64,000 bases of DNA from Geodermatophilus sp. TF02-6 (lineage in GTDB: Bacteria; Actinomycetota; Actinomycetes; Mycobacteriales; Geodermatophilaceae): NCBI RefSeq assembly GCF_003319115.1, contig NZ_QOHF01000010.1:98887-162886 (forward strand). The letters run 5' to 3'. Both the position numbers and the translations under genes were made by a program. Every line of letters begins with the position of its first letter. Positions within the stretch are counted from its first letter, which is position 1. Under the pieces are notes generated by a model. That model was not told the origin of the DNA and did not search any database. It saw only the letters and a program-made list of their open reading frames with translations. Below are positions 1-9,376 of this stretch, one piece after another.

Positions 1-354
1 GCCCTTGTCGCCGCGCTCGCCCACCGGGCCGACCGGGCCGACCGCGCCCCTGGGGCCGCGCTCGCCCACCGGGCCGACCGGACCGACCGGGCCGGTCGGG
101 CCCTTGTCGCCACGCTCGCCCACGGGGCCCACCGGGCCGACCGGCCCGACCGGGCCCTTGTCGCCGCGCTCGCCCGCGGGACCGACCGGGCCGACCGGGC
201 CCTTGGGTCCGCGGTCGCCCCGCTCGCCTGCGGGGCCGACCGGGCCGGTCGGGCCCTTGGGTCCGCGGTCGCCCCGCTCGACGGTCACCGCGACCGTCGC
301 GGTGGTCTCGGTGTCGTTCGTGGTCTCGGTGTTCGTGGTGTTCGACTGCGCCAT
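1..354 (-). CDS. Collagen-like Gly-X-Y repeat protein, 5' part only
   Basis: Read on the minus strand from ATG at 354, the frame stays open to the window edge (118 codons, no stop). The first 25 or so residues are Thr/Asn/Glu-rich with no obvious signal peptide. After that every third residue is glycine, in units such as [10 protein letters not shown] and G-P-V-G-P-V. The triplet RGD recurs in nearly every unit. Gly-X-Y tracts of this kind form collagen-like triple helices in bacteria, often in surface or spore/filament proteins; here the location is unknown because the C-terminus lies outside the window. A GAGAGG sequence lies 12 nt before the ATG. The opposite strand gives a long open frame only because of the repeat composition. 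Confidence 0.8.
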   Translation of the reverse strand, partial: MAQSNTTNTETTNDTETTATVAVTVERGDRGPKGPTGPVGPAGERGDRGPKGPVGPVGPAGERGDKGPVGPVGPVGPVGERGDKGPTGPVGPVGPVGERGPRGAVGPVGPVGERGDKG

Positions 355-888
355 CGTCGGAACTGGCCTCTCGTCGTGGCGGGCGGCAGCACGGGGGCGG
401 CCTCCCGCGATCAGCGTCCGTCTCCGGCCCTCCGAGGACCGGGACCCATGCCGGCACAGCCGGCGTCGGACGTGCCGGCTCACGGGCCGGACCCCCTCTA
501 CGGTGCCCTCTCGCTAGCCGTAGCAAGCGGCCGGCCAGCAGTGAGCCCGCTCACAGGGACGTCCGGCGGGGCCCGTGATCCGACCGGGACCGCCTGGGTC
601 GGAGGGGAGCGCCGACGCCAACCCGTTCCCTGGTCCGCCGTCGTGACCAGCCGCTACGGAACGGGATCCCCTCGGACACCTGCGGCTGGGAGCGGACCGG
701 ACGGCCACCCGGCGCCCACGGACGCCGCCCGGTCCCGGTCGACCGCTCTCGGGTGGTCGGCGGGCGTGTCGTCACTGCGTGCCTGTCGTTCGTGCGCTCG
801 AGACCGTGGCGCCCAACCGGTCGCGCCAGCCGGGTGAGCCCTCCCGGTGCACCTCGAGTGGCCGGCGGGTGCGGCGCCGGCGGCGGAC
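355..888. other. Intergenic region with no recognised gene
   Basis: Several frames are open here because of high GC, but none gives protein-like composition or a recognisable domain. It lies upstream of the collagen-like gene and downstream of the crotonase gene, so it should hold the promoter of the former. A weak inverted repeat, CTACGG at 498-503 and CCGTAG at 518-523, is the only structure noticed. Confidence 0.5.
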
Positions 889-1683
889 CTAGCGCCCACG
901 CCACCGCGGCGGGCGCTTCTCCAGCCGGGCGGCGATGCCCTCCCGGCGGTCCTCGGACAGGTAGGGGTTGGGGCCGACGTCCAGGCGCAGGGCCTGCCAC
1001 AGCGGCAGCTCGAGCGCCTTGACCGCGGTCTCCTTCATCCGGCGGACCGAGATGGGCGCGTTGGCGGCGATCGCCTCGGCCAGTCGCAGCGCGGTGGGCA
1101 GGACGTCGTCCGCCGGGACGAGGCGGTTGACCAGGCCCCAGCGTTCGGCGACCTCGCTGGTCACGTACTCGCCGGTGTAGAGCAGCTCCAGCGCGATGCC
1201 CATGGGGATGCGCTTGGGCAGGACGACGGAGCCGAAGTTGGCACCCATGCCGATCGTGGCCTCGGGCAGGCCCATGGGGACGCCGGGGGCGGCCACCCGC
1301 AGGTCGCAGGCGAGCGCCAGCTCGAACCCGCCGGCGACCGCGGCGCCGGCGATCGCGGCGACGACCGGTACCGGCGTCTGGGTGAGCACCTCGAAGACGG
1401 TGCGTCCGGGCCGGTCCATCGGCGGGCGGAACCGCTCGCCGCGGCGGTCGGCCTCGCGGATCTCGTGCAGGTCGAAGCCGGCGCAGAAGGCCGGGCCGGT
1501 GCCGGCGAGCACGACCGCACGGACGTCGTCGTCCTCGGCGCAGCGCAGCAGCTCCTCGACCAGGTCGGCCTGCAGCGCGGAGGAGAGCGCGTTGCGCCGC
1601 TCGGGTCGGTCGAGGGTGAGCACGCGCACGTGCCCGCGGTCCTCGACCACCAGTCCCGACTCCCGCCGCTGCGCTGTGCTCAC
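889..1683 (-). CDS. Enoyl-CoA hydratase/isomerase family (crotonase)
   Basis: A 264-residue protein of normal crotonase length. It has the oxyanion-hole segments around F-C-A-G-F-D and I-A-G-A-A-V-A-G-G. Both catalytic glutamate positions of enoyl-CoA hydratases appear kept, in G-G-F-E-L-A and G-L-P-E-A-T. It probably hydrates or isomerises an acyl-CoA thioester in fatty-acid or amino-acid breakdown; the substrate cannot be read from sequence. It is divergent from the redoxin gene at 1763. The stop codon is TAG (889-891), a rarity here because nearly all other intact genes end in TGA. No selenoprotein-like continuation is seen beyond it, so it is taken as a true stop. Confidence 0.9.
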   Translation of the reverse strand: MSTAQRRESGLVVEDRGHVRVLTLDRPERRNALSSALQADLVEELLRCAEDDDVRAVVLAGTGPAFCAGFDLHEIREADRRGERFRPPMDRPGRTVFEVLTQTPVPVVAAIAGAAVAGGFELALACDLRVAAPGVPMGLPEATIGMGANFGSVVLPKRIPMGIALELLYTGEYVTSEVAERWGLVNRLVPADDVLPTALRLAEAIAANAPISVRRMKETAVKALELPLWQALRLDVGPNPYLSEDRREGIAARLEKRPPRWRGR

Positions 1684-1762
1684 GGGAGCAACCTGCGACG
1701 CCGCGGGCGGCGGGGCAACCGCACAGGGACCGGCCGGGCCGGGAGCGGGCTACCGTGCCGCC

Positions 1763-2884
1763 GTGATCCTCGACTCGCTCGACGTCGCGCCGGAGCGGTT
1801 CGCCGCCGGCACCGGCTGGCAGATCAAGCCGGAGGGCGCCTGTCGCGCCGAGGTCTGCGTGCCGCTGGGTACACCGGGCGGCTTCGACCTGGTCGCCACC
1901 GCTGAGCGGCTGCGGATGGCGCTGGTCCGCGACGAGGCGGCCGGGCTGTGGGCGCTCGGCCCGGCGACGCTCGGTGACCGGGCGCTGACCAGCGCCGAGG
2001 CGCCGGAGCTGGTCCTCGACGACATCGACGGCACCGAGTTCCGGCTCTCCTCGCTGCGCGGCCAGAAGGTGCTGCTGGTCGCCTGGGCGCCCTACTAGGG
2101 CTGCGCCTTCGACCTGCCCGGGTGGCAGGAGCTGCGCGCCGAGCTGCACCCCCGCGGGCTGGAGGTGGTCACCGTGTCGCTGGAGCTGTCCGGCCCGGAG
2201 GTCTCGCGGCCCCACGTCGAGGCGGCCCGCCCCGAGCACCCGTCGCTGCTGGACCCGACCCACCGCGTGGACGCCCTCTTCGGCGTGGTCAACGTCCCGA
2301 GCGTCGTGTGGATCGACGAGGACGGCGTCGTCGTGCGCCCGCCCGAGCCGGGGTGGCCCCGCTCCCGCGAGGGGCTGCCCCCCGGGATGGCCGAGACGAT
2401 CCCCGCGGTCGGGCCGGCCCCGAACGCACCCCCGCCGCCGGAGGGGGCGCTGGAGCAGGGCGCCGTCCTGAACACCGGGCAGCACCGGGGCACCTACGCC
2501 GACGCCGTCCGCGACTGGGTGGCCCGCGGCGCCGAGAGCACGTACGCGCTGAGCCCGGCCGAGGTCGTGGCCCGGTCGCGACCCCGGTCGACGGCGGCGT
2601 CGGAGGCCGCGGCGCACGTCGAGCTGGCCGACCACCTGTGGCGGACCGGCCGGCGCGACCTGGCGATCGCGCACTTCCGCGCGAGCCACCGGCTGCAGCC
2701 GGACAACTGGACCTACAAGCGGCAGGCGTGGTCGCTGGTCAGCAACGAGCGGGTCGGTGGCCCGATCGGTCGGTTCGTGCAGGGCCCGGTGGCGGGCGAG
2801 GAGGCCGACTGGCCGTTCGACTCGGACTTCCGCTCCGACCTCGCCCAGCTCGGCGAGGGCGAGTACTACCCGAAGACCCTCTGA
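1763..2884 (+). CDS. ResA/thioredoxin-like redoxin, candidate selenoprotein with UAG-encoded Sec
   Basis: A single 373-residue reading frame from GTG 1763 to TGA 2882-2884, interrupted only by TAG at 2096-2098 (codon 112). The residues around it read W-A-P-Y-[TAG]-G-C-A-F-D-L-P-G-W, the W-A-x-x-U-G-C arrangement of ResA-like redoxins, with TAG in place of the catalytic Sec or Cys. The part after the TAG carries on the thioredoxin fold (V-V-T-V-S-L-E, then V-N-V-P-S-V-V-W-I-D-E-D-G with the cis-proline region) and ends in a helical tail. No usable start codon with a ribosome site lies just after the TAG. A SECIS-like hairpin follows at 2113-2129. The role would be thiol/selenol redox chemistry; no signal peptide is seen, so it is probably cytoplasmic. 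The alternative is a pseudogene with a nonsense mutation, made unlikely by the second such case at 34089. Confidence 0.85.
2096..2098 (+). other. In-frame TAG read as selenocysteine (recoded codon)
   Basis: TAG occupies the first redox position of the W-A-x-x-U-G-C motif, two residues before Cys114. Reverting it to a Cys codon would need two base changes, so a simple recent nonsense mutation of Cys is less likely than recoding. Confidence 0.8.
2113..2129 (+). promoter_or_regulatory. Candidate bacterial SECIS hairpin for UAG codon
   Basis: CCTGCC (2113-2118) pairs perfectly with GGCAGG (2124-2129) around the loop CGGGT. The stem starts 14 nt after the TAG and the loop 20 nt after it. The published bSECIS description asks for a short stem, a small apical loop with G in the first two positions, and 16-37 nt from the recoded codon to the loop; this hairpin fits all three. 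Confidence 0.7.
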
Positions 2885-3004
2885 GCGGGTCGGCGGACCG
2901 GCCCGGGGTGCTCCGGAGCCAGACCGGCAGCAGCCGTCCCACCCGTCCCAGACGCCTCGGCAGCCTGATCGGACCGGTCCGACCGGGCCGGTACACAGGA
3001 GCGC

Positions 3005-6000
3005 ATGAGCGCTCCGGACCTGCGGCCGACCGACGCCAGCGCCCGGCCGGCCGTGGCGATCCAGGCGACGACGACGCCGGTGCTCAGCTACGCGCTGGCG
3101 CACAACCGGGTGCCGCTGGTCTCCCGGCTGGCGTTCACCAACCACGGCGGACCGGTCCGGGGCGCCACGGTGCGCCTCGGCGTCCGCGACACGGAGGGCC
3201 CGATCGGCAGCCCGGTCGAGCTGACGGTCGACCTCGACGCCGGGCAGACGACGGTGCGCAGCGACGTCGGCCTGGTCGTGGACCCGGCGGCGGTGCTGCA
3301 GATCGAGGAGCAGCGGCCCGGCTCGATCGAGATCGACCTGCTGGTCGACGGCGAGGACGTCGGCGGCACCGCCGTCCCGGTGCAGGTGCTGGCCGCCAAC
3401 CAGTGGCTGGCCGCGCCGGTCCCGCTCGCGCTGGAGGTGCTCGCCGCGCACGTGCTGCCCCACCACCCGTCGATCGGGGCGCTGGTCGACGAGGTCAGCA
3501 CCCTGCTCGGAGAGCGGACCGGCAGCGCGGCGGTGCAGGGCCACCGGTCCGGCCCGGAGCGGGTCGACGAGATCGTCGCCGCGGTGTGCGAGGCGGTGCG
3601 CCGTCGCCGGATCCGCGCCACCGAGCCGCAGGCCGGCTGGGCCGACGTCGGGCAGCGGGTGCGCACCCCCGGCGACGTCCTCGACGGGCGGGTCGGCACC
3701 TGCCTGGACACCGCGGTCACCCTGGCCGCGGCGCTGGAGCGGGCCGGCGTCCGGCCGCTGCTGTGGCTGACCGAGGGAGCCGGCGGGACGGGGGCGACAG
3801 GACACGCCTTCTGCGGCTACTGGCGCGAGGAGCGCGGCGCGGAGAGCGCCGCCACCACCGACGTCGCGCCGCTGGTCGACCTGGTCGACCGGGGCTCGAT
3901 CCGGCTGGTCGAGACCACGCTGCTCACCACCCGGGGCTCGACCGGGGCCGACCTGCACGGGGCCGCCCGCACCGCCTGGCTGGCCGGCGACCTCGACCGG
4001 GTCCTCGGCGTCACCGACGTCCACCGCGCGCGGCGCGACGGCATCGTGCCGCTGCCGGCCCGCACCCGCGGGCGGGACGGCGCGGTGCAGGTGGTCGAGT
4101 ACGACCCGGCGGTGCACAGCGTCGCCGCCGGCCCGGTGCAGCGGACGCCGACCCCGGCACCCGAGGATCCCGGGACCCCGGCCCGCGTGCAGCGGTGGAA
4201 GGCCGACCTGCTCGACCTCTCCCTGCGCAACCGGCTGATCGACTTCACCGAGCGCGCCGGCCTGCCGCTGGCCGTCCCGCCTCCGCACCTGGCCGCGCTC
4301 GAGGACCTGCTGCGCACCGGCACCGCCGTCTCCCTCCTGCCCAGCGACCGCATCGCCGCCGTCCACCGCGAGCGGGGCGTGCGGTCGGCCGCCGAGCTGC
4401 CCGCCGAGGCCCTCCTCGACCGCGGGACGGTGCACGCCGACGTCACCGAGGGCGGCTACCTGCCCCGGCTGCGCACGCTGGCGCACCGGGCCAGGACCGT
4501 GCTCGAGGAGACCGGCGCCAACGCCCTGCACCTGGCGCTGGGCAGCCTGTTCTGGGAGCTCGACGGCCGGCCGCTGCGCTCGCCGCTGGTGCTGCTGCCG
4601 GTCGTCCTCACCCCCAGCAGCCGCACCGGCGTCTACCGGCTCACCCTCGACGACACCGTCACCGGCACGCCCAACCACTGCCTGCTGGAGAAGCTGCGCC
4701 AGGTGCACGGCCTCACCGTGCCCGGGCTCACCGGGCCCGCCGAGGACGGCCCCGGCACCGACGTCGACCGCGTGCTGCGGCTGGTGCGGGAGGCCCTGGC
4801 CGACGCCGGCCTCCCCCACCGCGTCGAGCCCACCGCCGACCTCGCCGTCCTGCCGTTCGCCGGGTACCGGCTCTGGGAGGACCTCGACGAGCACTGGGCC
4901 GACTTCACCGCCAACCCGCTGGTGCACCACCTCGTGCACGCACCGACCGAGCCGTTCGCCGACCCCGTACCCGACACCGCGGCCGCCACCGACCTCGACG
5001 AGCTCGCCGCACGGTGCCCGCTACCGGCCGACGCCTACCAGCTGCGCGCGGTCGCCGAGGCCGCGGCGGGACGCACCTTCGTGCTCGAGGGGCCGCCGGG
5101 CACCGGCAAGTCGCAGACCATCACCAACCTGCTCGCCCGGGCGGTCGCCGACGGCAAGCGGGTGCTGTTCGTCGCGCAGAAGCGGGCGGCCCTGGACGTC
5201 GTCGCCCGGCGGCTGGAGGCCGTCGACATGGGCCCGTTCGTGCTCGACCTGCACGGCGAGGGCCGCAGGGCCGCCGCCGTCCGCGCCCGGATCGGGACGG
5301 CGCTGGAGCACGCGGTCGCCGTCGACGGGCACGGTCTGGCGGCGGACGGCGAGGACCTGCGCCGGGCCCGCCGCACCCTGACCCGCTACGCCGACCGGCT
5401 GCACGCACGCAACGCCGCCGGGCTGTCCTACCACTCGGCGCGGACGGCGGTGCTCGCGGTGCGCGACGACGTCCCGCCGCTGCCGCTGCCGCCGGCGTTC
5501 GTGGCCGCCGCCTCCCCGGAGACGGTGACCGCGGTGCGCCGCGCGCTGGCGCTGCTGCCCGACATCGCCGACCTGGTGCGCCCCTCCCCGCGGCACGCGT
5601 GGGCGTTCGTCGACACGGCCGAGGTCGACCTGCCGGCCGCGCGGCAGGCCGCGGCCGCCGTCGACCGGGCCGTCCGCGACCTGCCCGCGCAGCCGCACCT
5701 GGCCGGCGTGCTGCGCGAGGTCCGCACCCCGGCCGACCTCGACGCTCTCGCCCACCTGCTCACCGGCCCGGCTCCGACCCTCGACGTGCTCGACGAGGTG
5801 CCGACCGCGCGGTGGGCCGCGGCGACGACGGCGGTGCTCGGGGAGGTCGCCGCGTTCACCGCCGCGGTCCACCCCGGGCTGGAGCGGGCCACCGCCGCAG
5901 CGCTGGAGCTGCCGCTGGCCGAGCTGTACGTCGCCGCGCAGACCGCGCAGGCCGCCCGCTGGTGGGCCCGCCGGCGGGGGCTGCGCGCCGTTCGGGACCG

Positions 6001-8947
6001 GCTGCGGCCGGTGCTGCGGGCCGGGGTCACGGTGCGGCTGGGCGACGTCCCCGAGCTGGTCGCGCAGCTGTGGCGGGTGCAGACCGCGGGGCAGGGCATC
6101 GTCGCCCGCGCCTCGGTGGTCCCCGGCCTGGCGGTGCCGGCCGGCTGGAACCCGGTGGCCGATCCCGAGCTGCTCGTCGGCCAGGTCGAGTGGCTGGAGC
6201 GGGCCGGCGCCGTCGCCGACAGCGCCAGCCGGTTCGCCGTCGCGCTGCGCCGCTGGGTCGTCTCCGGCTCCGGCCCGGACGCCTCGGCCGGCGCGGTGGT
6301 CGCCCGGCTGCGCGACGCGCTCGCCGGGCTGCTGCGGGTGTGCCGCAGCAGCCCGGCCCGGCTGGCCCAGTGGTGCGGGGACGACGGGCTGGTGCTGCGC
6401 TGGCAGATGACCCGCCCGGAGCGCGGGGTGGAGCACACCGGGCTGATGTCACTGCGCCGCTGGGCGGGCTTCGTCGACACCCTCGAGCCGCTGCGCGCGG
6501 CCGGCCTGCACGAGGCCCGGGCGCTGCTGCTCGGCGGCGAGCTGCCCGCCGACGACGCCGTCCGCGCGTTCGAGTCCGGGATGGCGCTGGCCTCGCTGGC
6601 CGAGCGCCGAGGCGCCTCGGATCTGGAGTCGTTCGACGCCGCGGCGCACGAGCAGGCGATCGCCCGGTTCACCGCGGCCGCGAAGGCGGTGCGCGAGCAC
6701 CTGCGCACGGCGCTGCCCGCCGCGGTGCTGGCCGCGCGGCCGGTCGACGCTGCCGGCGGCGACCGGGTCGCTGCGCTGCAGCGGGAGCTGGTCGAGTCCC
6801 GGCGCGGACCGGGCGTGCGCGGGCTGCTGGCCCGCCACGGCGACCTGGTCACCGCGGTGACGCCGTGCGTGCTGGCCAGCCCCGAGTCGGTGGCCCGCTT
6901 CCTCCCCGCCGAGGTCGGCCTGTTCGACCTGGTCGTCTTCGACGAGGCCTCGCAGATCCGGGTGGCCGACGCGGTGGGCGCCCTGGGCCGGGCGCGCGCC
7001 GCCGTGGTCGTCGGCGACAGCCGGCAGATGCCGCCGACGTCGCCCACCGAGCCGTCGTCCGGCGCGGCCGAGGACGACGCGGCCGGGCTGGGCACCGCGG
7101 TCGAGGACGAGGAGTCGATCCTCTCCGCGTGCGTGCGGGCGCAGGTGCCCCGGCAGGAGCTGTCGTGGCACTACCGCAGCCAGGACGAGTCGCTCATCGC
7201 GTTCAGCAACGCCACCTACTACGGCAACCGGCTCTCCTCGTTCCCGGCCCCGACCGCCGGCCGCCCGACGGCGGGCGTCGACGGCCGCGGCATCTCGCTG
7301 GTGCGGGTCGAGGGCACCTTCCACCGGACCGGCGCCGGGCGGCTGTTGCGCACCAACCCGATGGAGGCCAAGGCGGTCGTCGCGGAGGTCCGTCGCCGCT
7401 TCGACGCGGTGCCCGTGGACGCCGCGCCGTCCGCACTGCCGTCGATCGGCGTGGTCACCTTCACCGCGCAGCAGCGGGCCTGCATCGAGGGCCTGCTGCA
7501 CGACGCCGGCGACGAGCGGCTGGTCGAGGCGCTGGACCGCACCGACGGCGCGGGGCTGTTCGTCAAGACCGTGGCCGACGTGCAGGGCGACGAGCGCGAC
7601 GTGGTCCTGCTCTCCACCGGGTTCAGCGCGGACGACCGCGGTCGCCTGCCACTGCACTTCGGGCCGCTCAACCGGGTGGGCGGGGAGCGTCGGCTCAACG
7701 TCGCGGTCACCCGCGCCCGCCGGCAGGTCGTCGTCTTCTCCTCGTTCGACCCCTCTCAGCTGCGCGCCGAGCAGACCTCCTCGGTGGGCGTGAAGCACCT
7801 GCGCGCCTACCTCGACCTGGCCGCGCTCGGCAGCGACGCGCTGCCCGGGGACGCCCGACCGGCCGCCGTCCCCGACCCGCACCGGGAGGAGGTCGCGGCG
7901 GCGCTGCGCGAGCGCGGGCTGGTGGTGCGCACCGACGTCGGCCTGTCGCGGTTCCGCCTCGACCTGTCGCTGGCCCGCCCCGACGCTCCGGACACCCCGG
8001 TGGTCGCGGTGCTGCTCGACGGGCCGGCGTGGGCCGCCCGCCGCACGGTCGGCGACCGCGACGGGCTGCCGGTCGAGGTGCTCTCCGGGGGTCTGCGCTG
8101 GCCGGCGGTCGAGCGGGTGTGGCTGCCCGCCTGGCTGTGCGACCGGGAGGCGGTGCTCGACCGGCTGGTCGCCGCCGTCGACGCGGCGCCGGCTCCGGTG
8201 CCGGTCCTCGCGGCGGCGGTCGAGGAGCCGGTGCTCGCCGCGCCGCCGGTCCCCGCCCCCGCCGAGCCGCCGGCCGCCGAGGTCCGGGTCGCCGTTCCGC
8301 TGCGGGCCGCGGCGCCTGCCGTGGTCGAGGCCCCGGTCGCGCCGGCGCCTGAGCCTGCGCGGCGGCCGTCGAGGAGGCGGGCGCCCGCACCCGCGCTGGA
8401 CGGCGAGCGGCCGTTCGTGCCGTGGACGCCGAAGCCCGCCGGCGACCGCACGGTGCTCGACTCGCTCGCCGACCCGCGGGCCGCCCGGGCGGTCCGGCGG
8501 GTGGTGGCCGCCGGGCTCCGGGCGGAGGGGCCGGTGCACGCGGACCGGCTGGTCCGGCTGGCCGCCGGCGCCTTCGGCCTGTCCCGGGTCGGCGGGGCCC
8601 GCCGCGACGCGCTGCTGGGGCTGCTGCCCCCGGCCACCGTCGACGGCGCGTTCGTCTGGCCGGCGTCGCTGGACCGCGCGACCTGGACCGGCTTCCGCCG
8701 GCAGGCGGCGAGCGCCGAGCGGCCGCTGGAGCACGTCGCGCCCGAGGAGGTCGGCAACGCGATGGCGGCGGTGTGCCGGGCCGGTGGCGCGCTGGCCGCG
8801 GACGAGCTGTTCCTGCGGACGGCGGAGGTGTTCGGCCACCGCCGCCGGACGCCGTCCCTCACGCCGCTGCTGGAGGCCGCGCTCACCCGCGCGCTCGAGG
8901 CCGGCCGGCTCGTGCCCCGGGCCGACGGCTCGCTCACCCTCCCGTGA
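3005..8947 (+). CDS. DUF4011-type SF1 helicase with C-terminal nuclease-like and DUF3320-like domains
   Basis: A 1980-residue protein starting at ATG 3005 after AGGAGCGC. The order of parts is: an N-terminal beta-rich region; a DUF4011 signature around residue 397 (R-W-K-A-D-L-L-D-L-S-L-R-N-R-L); a Walker A motif G-P-P-G-T-G-K-S near residue 697; a long helical insert; a Walker B motif V-V-F-D-E-A-S near 1310; SF1 motifs (W-H-Y-R-S-Q, V-Q-G-D-E-R-D, N-V-A-V-T-R-A-R); then a Vsr/endonuclease-like segment near 1640 and a DUF3320-like tail. Proteins of this build are large DNA helicase-nucleases frequently found in defence islands. The polyproline/alanine stretch near 1740-1800 is probably a linker. 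No partner gene is obvious, so it may act alone. The antiphage role is inference from the family and the neighbourhood. Confidence 0.85.
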   Translation: MSAPDLRPTDASARPAVAIQATTTPVLSYALAHNRVPLVSRLAFTNHGGPVRGATVRLGVRDTEGPIGSPVELTVDLDAGQTTVRSDVGLVVDPAAVLQIEEQRPGSIEIDLLVDGEDVGGTAVPVQVLAANQWLAAPVPLALEVLAAHVLPHHPSIGALVDEVSTLLGERTGSAAVQGHRSGPERVDEIVAAVCEAVRRRRIRATEPQAGWADVGQRVRTPGDVLDGRVGTCLDTAVTLAAALERAGVRPLLWLTEGAGGTGATGHAFCGYWREERGAESAATTDVAPLVDLVDRGSIRLVETTLLTTRGSTGADLHGAARTAWLAGDLDRVLGVTDVHRARRDGIVPLPARTRGRDGAVQVVEYDPAVHSVAAGPVQRTPTPAPEDPGTPARVQRWKADLLDLSLRNRLIDFTERAGLPLAVPPPHLAALEDLLRTGTAVSLLPSDRIAAVHRERGVRSAAELPAEALLDRGTVHADVTEGGYLPRLRTLAHRARTVLEETGANALHLALGSLFWELDGRPLRSPLVLLPVVLTPSSRTGVYRLTLDDTVTGTPNHCLLEKLRQVHGLTVPGLTGPAEDGPGTDVDRVLRLVREALADAGLPHRVEPTADLAVLPFAGYRLWEDLDEHWADFTANPLVHHLVHAPTEPFADPVPDTAAATDLDELAARCPLPADAYQLRAVAEAAAGRTFVLEGPPGTGKSQTITNLLARAVADGKRVLFVAQKRAALDVVARRLEAVDMGPFVLDLHGEGRRAAAVRARIGTALEHAVAVDGHGLAADGEDLRRARRTLTRYADRLHARNAAGLSYHSARTAVLAVRDDVPPLPLPPAFVAAASPETVTAVRRALALLPDIADLVRPSPRHAWAFVDTAEVDLPAARQAAAAVDRAVRDLPAQPHLAGVLREVRTPADLDALAHLLTGPAPTLDVLDEVPTARWAAATTAVLGEVAAFTAAVHPGLERATAAALELPLAELYVAAQTAQAARWWARRRGLRAVRDRLRPVLRAGVTVRLGDVPELVAQLWRVQTAGQGIVARASVVPGLAVPAGWNPVADPELLVGQVEWLERAGAVADSASRFAVALRRWVVSGSGPDASAGAVVARLRDALAGLLRVCRSSPARLAQWCGDDGLVLRWQMTRPERGVEHTGLMSLRRWAGFVDTLEPLRAAGLHEARALLLGGELPADDAVRAFESGMALASLAERRGASDLESFDAAAHEQAIARFTAAAKAVREHLRTALPAAVLAARPVDAAGGDRVAALQRELVESRRGPGVRGLLARHGDLVTAVTPCVLASPESVARFLPAEVGLFDLVVFDEASQIRVADAVGALGRARAAVVVGDSRQMPPTSPTEPSSGAAEDDAAGLGTAVEDEESILSACVRAQVPRQELSWHYRSQDESLIAFSNATYYGNRLSSFPAPTAGRPTAGVDGRGISLVRVEGTFHRTGAGRLLRTNPMEAKAVVAEVRRRFDAVPVDAAPSALPSIGVVTFTAQQRACIEGLLHDAGDERLVEALDRTDGAGLFVKTVADVQGDERDVVLLSTGFSADDRGRLPLHFGPLNRVGGERRLNVAVTRARRQVVVFSSFDPSQLRAEQTSSVGVKHLRAYLDLAALGSDALPGDARPAAVPDPHREEVAAALRERGLVVRTDVGLSRFRLDLSLARPDAPDTPVVAVLLDGPAWAARRTVGDRDGLPVEVLSGGLRWPAVERVWLPAWLCDREAVLDRLVAAVDAAPAPVPVLAAAVEEPVLAAPPVPAPAEPPAAEVRVAVPLRAAAPAVVEAPVAPAPEPARRPSRRRAPAPALDGERPFVPWTPKPAGDRTVLDSLADPRAARAVRRVVAAGLRAEGPVHADRLVRLAAGAFGLSRVGGARRDALLGLLPPATVDGAFVWPASLDRATWTGFRRQAASAERPLEHVAPEEVGNAMAAVCRAGGALAADELFLRTAEVFGHRRRTPSLTPLLEAALTRALEAGRLVPRADGSLTLP

Positions 8948-8980
8948 GCGCCGCACCCCGGGCCGTGGACGAGGGACCGG

Positions 8981-9376
8981 TCAGTCCGGCGTCAGGAAGG
9001 TGCAGGTGGGTCCGTTCGCCCGGGCCAGGCGCCGGTCCAGCGTCACCACGGGGACGTCCAGCTCCTCGGCCAGGGCGACGTAGGCGGCGTCGTAGGCGGT
9101 CACGGTCGGGTGCAGCTCCCAGACCCGCTCCGCGAACGGCTCGAAGCCGAACACCGCCACCCGCAGCTGCGCGAGGTCGTGGTGGGCCAGCGCCGCCACG
9201 TCACGGGTGAGGTGCCCGGCCATGACGTTGCGTCGCAGCGAGTTGGAGACCTCGACGAAGAGGTGGGCCGGAGCGGCCAGGGGCTGTCCTTCCATCGCTT
9301 CCCGGGCCCAGTCGCCCTCCGGTCCGTCGTTGACGAGGGCCGCGACGACGGCGGAGGAGTCCACGACGAGCGTCAC
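8981..9376 (-). CDS. PIN-domain toxin (VapC family)
   Basis: A 131-residue PIN-domain protein. The acidic residues expected to bind Mg2+ are present: D6 (V-V-D-S-S), E42 (F-V-E-V-S), D96 (A-Y-D-A-A) and D114 (T-L-D-R-R). It is predicted to be an RNase that cleaves tRNA or rRNA when not bound by antitoxin. The start is GTG at 9374-9376, which overlaps the antitoxin TGA by 4 nt (GTGA), so the two are translationally coupled. Confidence 0.9.
   Translation of the reverse strand: MTLVVDSSAVVAALVNDGPEGDWAREAMEGQPLAAPAHLFVEVSNSLRRNVMAGHLTRDVAALAHHDLAQLRVAVFGFEPFAERVWELHPTVTAYDAAYVALAEELDVPVVTLDRRLARANGPTCTFLTPD

Noticed and set aside
5..517. Plus-strand G-P-T-G-P-T repeat protein
   Set aside because: It is the complement of the collagen-like gene. 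Only the minus strand has Gly at every third position together with Lys/Glu/Asp-rich triplets, an ATG and a normal N-terminus.
889..891. TAG at the end of the crotonase gene as a recoded codon
   Set aside because: The protein already has full crotonase length, and the sequence beyond the stop is not protein-like.
2165..2884. Separate gene starting at ATG 2165
   Set aside because: It would begin in the middle of a thioredoxin fold without a ribosome site; the upstream part up to the TAG supplies the missing strands.
551..4939. 1462-codon open frame on the minus strand
   Set aside because: Low-complexity Arg/Gly/Pro composition, antisense to the redoxin and DUF4011 helicase genes; a GC-driven shadow.
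2122..8352. 2076-codon open frame on the plus strand
   Set aside because: It is a frame shadow of the DUF4011 helicase, almost entirely Arg, Ala, Gly and Pro.
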